Assembly: GCF_000004075.3 (NCBI RefSeq)
Contig: NC_026659.2
Coordinates: 24,508,272 to 24,572,271 of the forward strand
DNA: 64,000 nucleotides
Direction of reading: 5' to 3'
From: Cucumis sativus
Taxonomy: Eukaryota; Streptophyta; Magnoliopsida; Cucurbitales; Cucurbitaceae
Below are positions 37,375 through 49,585 of this stretch, one piece after another (position 1 is the first letter of the stretch; every line of letters begins with the position of its first letter). Below the pieces are notes generated by a model. The model searched no databases and was not told the DNA's origin. It saw nothing but the letters and a program-made list of their open reading frames with translations. The position numbers and the translations under genes are program-made.

Positions 37375-37625
37375 GATAACAATTTTACGAATAATAATTA
37401 AGTATATAACAACATTTTTATAAAAAAACGTAAATATAGCAAAATCTATTAATCATGACTTTTATCGCTAAACACTTATTTTATAGTTTATCAGCGATAG
37501 ACTCTTATTATGGATAAATTTTGACAAATTTTGCTATATTTATAATTTTTTAAAAATGTTTCTGTATACTTCATCATTTTAAATATAATTTTTTATATTT
37601 ACAATTATCCTTAGAAATCACTATT
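37375..37625. repeat. CTATCGCTGATAG-type repeat, copy
   Basis: The left end reads 'ggataacaattttac' and the right end, reversed, reads 'aggataattgtaaatata'. Between them are 'aaatatagcaaaatctatt', 'atcagcgatagactcttatt' and 'tttgctatatttataat'. This is the clearest copy with both ends, about 245 bases. Confidence 0.7.
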
Positions 37626-38268
37626 GAACTTTTTTATTTGTTAAAAAACAATCACATGCTTTCCGAAGTTACAATATTGTTTATGCATTTTCATAAACGT
37701 CTAAATAATTTTTTTTTAAAATGGAAAGATTATATTATGAAATGAAATAGTAGTTACCTAAAACAAAAAATTGGATCATATATGCTCTAGATTATCGTTG
37801 TTCAATCTTAGGTTTCCACTGTGTTTGATGGCATTTACTATTTGCTATAGTTTTTATTACTTGACGTTATCATTTTTTCATTCTCTGTTACTTTCTTTTT
37901 ATTTCCTTACAAAATACACTATACATATACTGTTATAATTCAAACTAAATTAATATACATATCAAATACAAACTATTATGATCAAACTATAATAATTGAC
38001 CGTGTAATAACTTAGCCATATATAAAAATGGAAGAGTCATATAAGAAATTATAAGTAAGTTTAATTAGAGTTATTGGATTCCATAACTAAAAGAGAGTAA
38101 TGAATTAAGATTTAATTAAGATTAATTAAGATACAAATACCCGCCACACCCAAGTTCACTTTGGCGCCAAATCTCTTTCTACTCCGCTGCTCTCCCAGCG
38201 ATTCGTTCAATTTCGATTTCCATGGAGGACTAAGCCACTTGATCGTTGATTTCTTCCTCAGCTTACAT

Positions 38269-41200
38269 ATGGAAACTCTACAGCTTCGTCTTCCTCAATT
38301 TTCAGAGGTAATTTTTTCACATTTATTCTTTTGAAAATCAACGTTGCATCCATTATTACATCTTACTTTCATTGCCACTTCATTTGCTTTCTTGAAAACC
38401 GAAAAGCTAGATGATGAACCACGGAGCTTGCTGTGATTGATTGTTTTATTTTATTACACTGCTTGTGGAAATTAAGTTGAAATCGGTCCGATGCCGGAAG
38501 ATGTTTTCGATTTCGTATTCGTTATCACTATTTTGACCTATGAATGAATTGAGTTGCGTTGATTTGAGAACAAATTGGGGAATGAATTTGAGAAATTTGT
38601 ACGATTCTCCAGGAGAACAATGTAAATTGAATCATTGATTCGCTTTTTGTTTGAGATTTTGATTAATCTACTCTAATGAAAAAAAAAAAAAAAAGAATCA
38701 TAAGTATTCTTTAATCATTCACGAGTGCTTACCAATTACTCGTATGTTTGTGTTTCTTTGTTGCCTGTTACTATAAATACTCAAAAAATGAAACCTCTTG
38801 GGGTTTTTTTTCAGTTCCAACAGTTCCAATAAGTTTAGCTTCATCAAGATTTAGTAATTTCGATCTCACTGTAATTCGTGTTTAACATATAGTGGAATTG
38901 AACGATGTATGGAGCTCGTTAGGACTGGGGATGTTTGGCAAGCGATTCTACAAGAACTTATTTTGTTTATCTTTATACAATGTACCGTCTTAGGATTTAT
39001 AGGGACTTCATTCTTTTAGATGCTTCATGCATGGTTTTGAAATTCATCTGCCTGATCAGCTCCGTTTCTGATGGATATATTTGCAGTATTTTAATCCATA
39101 CTTTTATAGCACTCTCTCGATCAGATAGATTAATTTTTTTCATCGGTTTTACACTTGGCACTATAGCCACCAGGCATCTTAGCTCCATTTGATTTTTCGA
39201 ACATGTGCTAATTTCAGGATTTGGCTTGGCTTCCTTGCTGGCTTCAGCATAGTCAAACAACACCGTCCAGTGAGCAAGGAATAGAATGTAATTATGAGTC
39301 AGCAATCAAGGTTGGCATCCAACTCTGGTATTTACATTTACCATGGTCTTCTATAGACTAAGGATTTTCTTTTTGGCTTTTCCAATCGAACGAGTAAACA
39401 TTAGCCCCAGTACCAGCTTAGTGCCTAGGAAGGGGAAAGAATTTGTAGAGCGTATTAACACAATCTAGAGATACTTTTCGTTTTGTTTCATAATCCAAAA
39501 CCAACTGGGTTCAGGCACTGTACATCTGTCCCTGTCCTAAAAGTCAAATACACAAAACCTTGCCCCACAATTGTTGAACAAAAGAAAAAAAAAAAAAACA
39601 AAAGTGCTCTTGATCTCTATGGTTAAATTCAAGGGATCTTTTTAATTTAGATGTGGTACATTCCGGTGGTTTATGTTTCTACTGGGGTTGTCAGCGACTT
39701 ATTTTAAAAATTGATAATTTTGGTTTGAATTTCATATCATGGAAAGAATGTGATTTGCTATTGTTAACGTGGGAAATCAGTATCAGTTTAAAAGAGAAAA
39801 GGTATCTCTATCTGAATATAGCATTGCATGGTTTTAGAGTCTTTGACCATATCTCCAGATCGGGTTAGCTCTGATAGTGTTGCACTTCCTGGAGAAGCTA
39901 CATGGTAGCTAATGTTTTGATAGCGCTATTCATATTTATTGCAGGAAGTTGGGTACGGAATCATCAATAAACTGGAAGATGCAAATATGTATCCACAAGA
40001 CAGTGGATGCAACAGATTTCATTTATTTCTATCAGGACAGGACAGCATACCTGAAAATGTAGCTCCATCATCCAATAATGTAAGTTTGTAGCCCACTTTA
40101 CTGATTTGAGTTTCTTTTTTGTGGATTTCAAAATTAGGATTCTTTAAAGCTGGATGGTTGATTAAGCAAAATTTAGCAGAAACCAAACATTCTCTGACAA
40201 AAATAACCAGCTTCAGGCAGAATGCCGCAGATATGAATAAAACAGTAATTAGACATTTAAACTGAAACTTAAGGAAAATGGATTAGTTTTAGATGTATTG
40301 TTTAATACCAACTTCGAGGAATGTATCCCCCAAGACTGGGAGAGTGCTGTATGGCAATCTAGATGTATGGCAGACATAATTTCTGGGAACTTCGAGGAAT
40401 GTATGTATTTAGTGAGAAGATCAACAGAAAAAAAACTCTTTAAAGGATCTTTACTGATGATGGGAACTGGCAAAAGAAGAAAAATTAATGAACTTAATTT
40501 AATTGAGTACTAGCTACAAGATTTCCACTCCATCCCAAGAATCAAGAAAGGGATGAAACTCTGAATCAAATTATTTACTATTAATCTACTCATGCATTTA
40601 AGTTCATCAACATGCTAATTTTCTCTTTAAGAAATTCATCAGTCTGTTATAAGGCAAAGCATTCCCTTCATCTATAGAAATGACCATAATTTTTACGATC
40701 TTGAATTAAATATCAACTAAAGAACTCAAAACTAATAAATGTTCATTTTAATATGTTTCCTATTGTTATTCTTATTTTTGAGGCTCCGTAGATTTGTAAT
40801 ATGGACATTTCTGCATGATTACCCTTTTCTCTAAATAAATACATAAGCAATATGGTGCCATGTTTTTCTCATTGTTTTTTTCACAACATAAGCAGGCCCT
40901 TCATTTTCATTTGCATCTTTCATCATATGGTGGCTCAGAATGTACTTCAAGTCAACATTTGGATGAATCTCACCAATTGCTTGAATATAGTAAAGTTCAG
41001 TTGATCAGTATGTTTGAAGCACCAGTTGATCCCAGGGAACATATTCCATCCCAAAAGAGCATTAATGCTGGTGACACAGATTTGGCACCTCATTCTAGCT
41101 ACAAAGATGTGTTGCACAATGTTGGCTGTCAATCTCTGACCAATACTGAAGATCGTGAAAACCGACAGGGAGAAAAGTTGGATGTTGGGTGCCTTAAAAA

Positions 41201-44200
41201 CGCCGAAGTTAGTGATGCAATTGAGCTCTCTGTTGTGGCATCTGAAGCACTGGTTATACACGAATTATTAAAGGATGAGCTAGATTCAGCAGCGGTATCA
41301 GTTGAAGCTGTTCTTGAAGCTTCCATTCAGGTAAAAAAAGCTCGTATTGAGTTGTTGGAAAGTGCCCTTGAAAGCATAGATGAGGAAGTGGACTTAAGTG
41401 ACTCTCTTTCAGATTTGGACAACTCCACAATGAGAGATGCATTTGATGATGTAGGACTACCTTCGAGTATTTTGAACAGTGACCATTCTGGAACAGCATG
41501 TTTTGATGTTCAAGATACTCCTGTAAATAAAAATGAATTCACACATGGTAGTCAATGTAATTCCATAGATATGACAAGTCAACCAGACATTTTAGGGAAT
41601 GGATTAACCTTGAAACAGCTCGAAGAGAATCTTGTTGTGACAAGACCTGTGGGTTTGCCTATGGAAGATCTGAGTTGTAACATTCAACATCAACTTTCTA
41701 ATGATGACGTGTTAGGTTCAACTAGTACAAACTATTGTAAATATGATTCGATGTTGCAACACCCAACTCAAAATGAATCGGACGAGTTTGTTGTGAAACA
41801 GGTAAAAGTCCAAAAAAAGGACATTACTGTCTTGAGATTTTTCCATAGTATTTTGAATAAGGTTTAGCAAAGATCCTCCACTTCCTCCATCCACTTAAAA
41901 AAAAGTGTATTAGGTTTCCTTCACTATATGTCATTTTTCAGATAAATATAATAAATATTGAACGTTAGCATTACAAATAGCATCGAATACTCTTTAAGTT
42001 ATTAATAACAGCAATATGATATCATGATTGCAGAAAATTGTGTCGTCTATAGTAAATACAAATTTGTGTACGATCCATGCCAAGGAAAACTCTAGCCTAC
42101 ATGAGTCCAGTAAGGTGTCAGCAAGTAAGTCATTTTGATCTGTATTTTTTATGCTCTTGAGGTTTAAATACTAAATAGTTTTCTTCCCATTTCCAGAAAA
42201 TGATGAACTGGTTGCTTTCTTTACTCCTGAGAGATTTAAGAGTCGTTGGCTGGGCGGATGGTCAGGTAAGGTGTGTACTCCACTCTTATTTACCAGCTAC
42301 CATGTTGATTTATACATTAGAGTTTAGACCATCGTGTTGAAATCTGGAAATGATAGTGTTAAACAGAGGAGGTAATTCAGTGTTCAAGATCAACAAGCTT
42401 TTTCTTTTGTGGTTTTTCTTATTATTTATTTCCAAGTGTTCTAGCAAAATAGATTCAATTGCAATTGAAGAACACAACCATTTTTTTTATAAGAAAAATA
42501 ACAATAACCATATGATATACTGATTTATTGAGTTTACTAGGATATGTTTAGAAATTTTGGTCTAGTTTCAATATGTGAAAATGGTTATCAAAGGTCCCTA
42601 TTCATATCCCTTTCTATCCACATATTTATTCATGACATAAAGCTTAATCTTCTCACCAACAAAATAATGAAGTTGTTGGTAATTTTTATGTTCTCTTATT
42701 GCTATGAATCCCTTCTCATTGTGGAGGGCTGCATTTACATTTCTCGTTGATGTAACTTCCTTAAAACCTTGTTTTTTTCACTTTTACTTTATTTAGGTCC
42801 AGTTTCATTTCTACTTTTGATACATAGTAATACAATCAAGTACTTCATTTTAACAGTCACAATTCTGGTCTCCTTCCCCGTTCATTTCCTTTTGGTTAGT
42901 ATAATCAATTTTTTTCCTCATTAATTGTTACTCTTATTGTGTGTTTCCTCTTCCATTTTCGTCTTGTAAGGAAGTAGATGTTTCCGAGCAATTGAGACAA
43001 GATGTTGATGGAAAAACCATTCCTTTGATGTTTGTTAATGAGACAAGCTTTCTTTCTGAATCCGCTGATATAGCTCCAGATGAGAACTCTTGTGTGCAAA
43101 GATGTGAATCTAAGTTCCAAGTTGCTTCACAGTCAAGTATACATTTTGGTCATTTGGACGAAAAAGGTGATGACGGTTTGCTGGTAGCTGAAGAAATCGT
43201 GAAATGTAGCCTATCCTTGGTTGATCCTCTTTGTTCTTTTGTTCCATGCAGCATTTCCTTGGACACTGATTCTGCTGGACAGAATCTGAATGAAGGAAAA
43301 GATTGTACAGAAGAATTGTTAGGCACCTTTGTGGATGTTGGAGGTTCTAGGCCCTCAATTCGAAGGCAGGTAACTTCACTTAAAAATTACAGCACGATTT
43401 CACCCACTCATGCTACTATGGAAGGGGGCCTAGACAACTCTTATGCACATCAACTACCAGGCAATATGAGGCTGTTATCATCAGATTCTCAGTTGGATTG
43501 TACACGATTTTCTTCTAAAATAAATTTTATGGAAACTTTACCCTCTCAATCTACTAAATCTAGAGATATGGATACTGTGGAGGACAGCCAAACTGACGCT
43601 CGCCACAATTTGGTTGAGGAAATAACAGAACTGAAAAGCAAAAGTGATGAAGTTGCAGGTGATGTGAGCGAGTTCTTAGCTGATACAGTGAAGAAAAGTG
43701 TAACTTGTGATATCTTAAATGGGAGCCTGCAGCTATCAAAATCTACAATGAAGAAATCTTCTATCAAGAAAGATCATCTACAGAGCTCTAAAACTATATC
43801 CAATCCCCAAAAGGTTGACAACGTCGTGAAGATGCAACATGAAAGTAAGAATCCCCTTGAGCCATGTATGTTGGTGCAGAAGAGAGTCCGTTTCTTAGAA
43901 GCTAATGATCAGCCTCAAGAAAACTTGGACTTTCAAAAAGTACACCCTCCAATAAATTGTAAGGATTGGAGTATTGTTGGTGTTATTGACATGATTTACT
44001 ATGTATTTTTCTTAAGAAATTTACCTTTTGGTTGGAATGCAGATTCTACTCTCAGGACCAGCAAAAGGCGGAAGTTTTCTAATCAATGTTTACTATCTCG
44101 TCATCCTGATGGGAAAGGTCATCTCAAGAGTCGCTACTGTAGCAGCAGGAAGAAATTAATATTTCAAGGTATACAGTTCTTGGTAACAGGATTTTCTAGC

Positions 44201-46975
44201 CGTAAGGAAAAGGATATTAATGGAATAGTATGTAATAACGGAGGAATAATTCTTCCCGACATTCCTTGTCCAAGTTCAAGGGGGCAAAAGATGTCAAAAT
44301 CAGACTGCAAGGGGCCTCCTGTTATTCTCTCTTCAAAGAAGGTTGGTTCCATGCAACTAACGTCATTCTTTACTTAAAATACTTATGTTGATTTATTTTC
44401 CCCTCCTACTTTGCCTATAATTGTGTGATTTTGTTGTTTTAATATTTCTACTTTGATAAGGTTTTGATGAAAAATTTAGGACCCCTTAAAAAAAAAGGTT
44501 TTGAATTTTCTTTTTCTTTTGATGTAACTTTGCTTTCTTAAATTCATGGCAACATTCTACCTTCCTTCAATTTTCCTTTGCTGTTCTATGAAGAATCCAA
44601 GATCAATGGAAACTTTCTAGTAAAAGTCTCCAACAGTTGCTTCACTATCGTTAATGGAACAATAGGCGACCTTGATTTTCCTTTACTTTCTTATAAAGTG
44701 TAAACCACACGGTCCGAGTAGAGGCATCTTTCTTGCAATTTCACCTTATCTTAGCTCCTAATTTCCAAATAAAATTTTTCAAGGGAAAATCTGTTTGCAA
44801 TCAAATTCTAACACTAAGATATTGCCGACACCCGTCTACAGGCCTGTGGCGATGTCCTCTACGGTTCCTTTTGAGATATTCTTGTTGGCCCTTCTTTTGT
44901 TGGTTCGTGCTTTCCATAAAAAAAAATGCTGCTAGTCTGTTCCTTTGTTAAGGCTCTATAATCTTCTCCCGGAACATTTGTTTCGTTTCAGTAAGATGAG
45001 CAAAAAATCAGACTTTTTAACACACGTTTGAGGCTATTTCATTCCTCCTCTTATTGTTTATTTGTTTTTATTATAACTATCCAATTAGATTCTAATGTTA
45101 CTTGTTAACGAACATGAGTATTCCATTACCATTTGACTTTGAGATTTTTTTTAAAATATAGGTATTCTTTTAAATCTCTAAACTTTATTAATTTGATTAA
45201 ATTTACTTATTTGTTTTAGCTCCAAACAAAAAAATTCTTGTATGGGTGTGCGGTGAATTCCCTTATTGTCAATGTCAGTTGGCTTACAGATTCAATTGCA
45301 GCTGGTTCTATCGTCCCACCTTGGAAGTAAGTTATTCCATTTGTGCGTTACTTGTTTTTGAGAAGAGTAGTGTATTATATTTTCTACTGTCTATAGAATC
45401 AAATACAATTTCTTATGTAAGAGATCACAATCTACAGGTATTGAAAAAAGAAAAAGAAAAAGAAAAAGTTGCACATATTGTTTAACTAAAATATTAAACA
45501 TAAATCTAAACGACGGCTAATGTACTATTAATATCACACACACACAAACAAAATGTCAATGAAATTGCATAGTTTCTTTACAGCGCCATGAAATTTCCAT
45601 GGGTAAATCAACATTTCATAGGTTTAATGCCACCAGACCTTTCATTCTGGCTGTTTTTCAGTGAAGGAAAATGCATTCATCCATGCTGTTTACTTGATAT
45701 ATCCATGTATTTCTTGTGGAATGCAATTGGACTGCTAGTTCTGAAACATCTTTAATCCCATCATAAATTGTTTACTTGATATATCCATGTATTTTCTTTA
45801 ACTGTGGCTTATTTGATTTTTTTCCCTTGTTAAGATACATGATTATATCAAATCAAGCTGATTGTACTCAAATTGGAAGATCAGTTAGACACAGCAGTCG
45901 AAGATATATATTTGAGAATGTTGGAGTCATGCTTCATGGGAAACAAGGTTTCTGCACCAAATTGACAAACGTATTAAAGGTAAGGCTAGCCTCATTTTAC
46001 CGATTCTTCAAGCTAAGTTTGTTTTATCTTTCTCGCTATCTATTAATTACCGAGCTCATCAACTGTACTGGTTGCACATGATTTTATCCATAATAAAGAT
46101 ACCACGTTGATCTTACCTTCAAGTTCACTGTTATAATATCTTCAAAAAGACTAATTGTGACACCTACAGTGAGATTCAAAAACAATTTCCTTAGGACTGA
46201 TGAAGACATCAATTGCAATCTAAATAATCGATAGTTCAATCTCCCACCCACAATTGTTGAATTAAAGAAAATGGCACAAAGAGGAATAAACCATGCTCAT
46301 AGTGTGGAGAGCTTGAAAAGTCATAATCAAGAAATAAAAAATAATTTACCCAAGGATGGTAATTGTTGGACAAGATTCCACTAGAGTTGCCAAGAATTTC
46401 TGTTTCTCAATGTATCCTTACCATTTTGCCTATCCACAAGCCTTGTATCTCCGATTCATATATTACATATGCTGCATTTAGTTTTGATTTTCCAAATTCT
46501 GTTTTCTTTTTGCGTACTAATTTCATTCATATTTTAGTACCAATTCAGTATTTTTCTATTTTTTGGTTCATCCAGCATGGAGGTGGACAGGTTTTCAAGA
46601 CCCTACAGTGGTTAGTAAAGAGTCTAAACCAGGAGAAGATTTCAGTTGGAGTCATTGTAGTCGAAGACGAGCACAAGTCGTCCCGTCACCTGAAGCAATG
46701 TGCCTTGGAACAAGGGATACCCTTGATGGTAACTACTTGCTTTCCACTCATAATTATGTAATGGTTGAATAATTAGAAGATATAACACTCCACAATTCGG
46801 AGAAGTTAATCGTTTTCTCTTCCTCTCTGTCTTTTTACAGTCTACAAAATGGGTCATAAAGAGCTTACACTTGGGAGAGCTCCTTCCTTTGACAGAAAAC
46901 AATCGATCCTCTTTAGTACAAACTACAAAAATGGTAAAAATTCCAGCTCTCAAAGAAACTAGCATGGAATTATGA
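38269..46975 (+). CDS. Tandem-BRCT protein, DNA-damage-response type
   Basis: My model has twelve exons: 38269-38307, 39218-39310, 39945-40079, 40896-41801, 42034-42124, 42197-42270, 42971-43958, 44043-44341, 45220-45326, 45835-45979, 46576-46728 and 46841-46975. All borders are GT-AG, phases agree and the product is 1,054 aa. The N-terminal 700 residues are polar and predicted disordered, with at least nine SQ/TQ sites, the phosphorylation sites of ATM/ATR kinases. A conserved-looking patch is LVAFFTPERFKSRWLGGW. The C-terminus has two BRCT domains. The first is FQGIQFLVTGFSSRKEKDI through the signature Trp in SWLTDSIAAGSIVPPW. The second is IFENVGVMLHGK through STKWVIKSLHLGELLP. Plants have several nuclear proteins of this layout in DNA repair signalling, such as the annotated BRCT protein At3g21480, which I believe is the closest. 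Exact orthology is not established here. An E2F-like site upstream fits S-phase expression. Confidence 0.88.
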
Positions 46976-49500
46976 GTTACCGCTTCAGAGATATTTATGA
47001 GGTAAATATGTTATATAAGCATTAACTTTAGAACAAAGATATATTGTACTTTGTTAATATATACTTCATAATTTGAGTCTAAATATGATAGGAGCATTAC
47101 TACTTCCCTTCATTGTTGGTGTAATTGTACATATCTAGCATCAACGAGTGCTCTGCTAATTTTTTCAAGTTATGATATGTGATTATTGTACAACACAGAT
47201 TGTTGGGGGTGGGAAACTCGCACGTGTGCGTTTGTTGTTATTTACATCTCATTCGATTCTTCCTTCCAACAATTTTAAAAGGTGTGATTTTTACTAGAGT
47301 AAGGACATTTAAGTCTTTTTTGTAACAATTTATTATTCAATTTTTCCGTTTTTGACATTTTTATAATTTAAATAAAATTTTGCAATTTTTCTACAGTAAT
47401 TTTTTTTTTTTTTTTTTTTTTGCTATTCTTCAAGTCGCCTTTTTTAATTGCCCAAACTAATTTGTCTAAATTTCTCATTCAGCACTAACAATTTTTTTAA
47501 AAGAATTATAGTTTAATATGTCAACACTGATTTATTAGTTTAAAATTTGGTTATCTTTTACTCTAATATTTGATTTAAGATTCAAAACTTATCATTAAAA
47601 AATTTCAAAAATTCACGTGAATTACAATCTATAACGGAGAATTTTTAAAAATAGAAGTATTGACGAATTATTTATTGTCTATAGCAAAACTTTAGTCTAA
47701 ATTCAAAATGAATAACCAAAATTTTGACCCTATTCGGTTTTTTTTGCTATATGATATAAATACTGTCCACTTTCTTCTATTTATATAAATTTTCCATCTT
47801 TAATTTGTTATAATCGAGAGGATCATTCATTTTGGAGTCAAGGGGATAATTCATTTTGGAGTCAAGAGGATATAGTCTTCAATATGTTAGAGCTAAGAGG
47901 ATCATTCATCTTCGAGATGATGGAGCTAAGAGGATCATTAATTTCCAATGGAGCTGAGTGCATCAACATCTCAATTTTGATTGCAACCAAGAGTGCCATA
48001 ATCTCCAAAAATCATTCATTTTCAATATATTGGAGCCGAGATCATCGTCTACAAAGTGTTACAGCCGAGAGTATCACTAGAGGATCGTTTATCTCCAATA
48101 TGTTGGAGCAAGAGGATCGTTCATGATCTCTAATTTGCTGCAACTGAGAGAATCATCATCTTCAATATGTTGCAACTAGCATGACCAAGTTTCTTAGACT
48201 TTTACGGGGTATGTTGGACTAGTATGACAACCTTAGAGGATGTGAATAGGGTTTAATTAAATTTTTTTAACAAAAAAGCCAAAATTATACTAATTAGATA
48301 ATTTTTAAATTAAATAAAAAAAACTTTTGCTAAACGATGTTGAATAACAAAATTGATAAAAGGTATGTAATAGAGTATGCAATCAAACTCAACCATAAAA
48401 AATATGAAACTAAAATTAAATGTAAAAATAATTTTTAAAAAAAGTTATAGAATAAGACACCATAATTTTATAGTGGTTTAATCAACTTATCTGTATCTAC
48501 TTTTCCAAGCGCCTCTTGAGATTTTGATTGAAAACCTTCTTTGGACTCTTTTCACGGATTAGAGTCAAACGACTACTTACTCATTGTTTGGTTTTAAGAG
48601 TATATGATCCAATCGTTATAAAATGTTAACCCTTAAAAACACACAAAATAAAACTCTCTAGAAAGTGTGCGTAATTCATTTTCTTTTTAAAAGTTAATAA
48701 AAAAAAAGAAAACAAACAAAAGCCGCATACGTTATTTCTTTATTGCTCCAAGTGGGATTTCTGTAATAGTCACCATCTCAAGTATTTTTTCGTTAAGTTT
48801 TTTTCGTAATCATTCTTACAAGCTCTATATTGACTATTCAAAATAATAAAATTGTAAAAAAAACTCAAATTTGTATCATCAAAACATTAATTAATTAATT
48901 TGAGATCAAAGATAAGAAAATGTAAGAGAGTCATGTCATGAACCAAACTGTGATGCAGTAAAGAGTAAAAAAGAGTCACACGATTACCTTCCATAACGTT
49001 TCAGGGTCATCTCTATATGAACTAAATATTATATATAAAAAAAACATAGAGGCAGTAAGAAAAAAAATGATAAAGGAAAGAAAATTCCTTTTTTCTTTAA
49101 AAAGAAAAAGAAATAGAAAAGGAACTAAGGAGATCTTAAATTTATCACAAATTAAAATTTGGTTATATTCCAAATCCAAAAAATTGCTCATATTTTTTTT
49201 ATCTTTTTCGAGATTTATCCCTCCATAAATCTTCGAAAGAACAATAAATTTTTTGATCGATAATAATTATCAAATACAATTTGAGAGTAATTAAATTTTA
49301 AATTTGAGATTAATTAAAAATTAACATAGTAGGAATTAAAATTGAAGACCAAACACAATCTATAAAATTTATCACTCAAATTAAAGGAGCTAAAATATAT
49401 AAATATATAAACAATCTTCTGAGATTAATTTTTAAAATTTTACATAATATGAAAGTAATAATAACTCTATATTTTATTTTATATTATATTATATAAGAGA
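46976..49500. other. Spacer with repeat block
   Basis: No gene is seen. The BRCT gene 3' UTR should end within the first few hundred bases. From about 47550 to 48660 there is a repeat described separately. The remainder is AT-rich, with 'aaggagctaaaatatataaa' and similar low-complexity DNA. Confidence 0.5.
47550..48660 (+). repeat. Minisatellite-bearing repeat, copy A
   Basis: From 47819 to about 48180 there are roughly nine degenerate units of about 30-40 bases. Each combines 'gttggagc.aagaggatca' with 'ttcatctccaatat'. The flanks match copy B (53482-53995) in reverse orientation. They are 'ctctaatatttgatttaag' and 'attcacgtgaatt' on one side, and 'gtttcttagacttttacggg', 'gtatgacaacc' and 'gtttaattaaattttttta' on the other. 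The part from about 48240 on ('gacaccataattttatagtg', then 'ttttccaagcgcctcttgag') is also familiar as a widespread plant repeat. I cannot name the family. Confidence 0.7.
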
Positions 49501-49585
49501 AACGCCCGAAGGTGTGGTCTTCCAATTCAAAACCCTAAACCTAAACTTAAACCCTTACTTCAATTTCTTCAATCCAATACCGAAA

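Larger units (their letters stand above)
28600..38200. other. 9.6-kb gene-poor, repeat-rich stretch
   Basis: I find no credible gene. Open frames are short and shared with no family I know. Contents noted: hairpin-rich 'gatagatag' DNA at about 29220-29560, a slightly GC-richer patch at 30485-30680, dispersed repeats at 31370-31530, 36457-36605, 36785-37085 and 37375-37620, an old tandem duplication at 33.7-36.3 kb, and several (TA)n runs. The last 100 bases, from about 38120, contain the leader of the BRCT gene, including 'ttggcgccaaatc', which fits an E2F site (TTGGCGCC). Confidence 0.6.

Noticed and set aside
44733-44951. Extra coding exon in the long intron after exon 8 of the BRCT gene
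   Set aside because: The frame lacks suitable splice borders and no BRCT or other motif; the protein is continuous without it.
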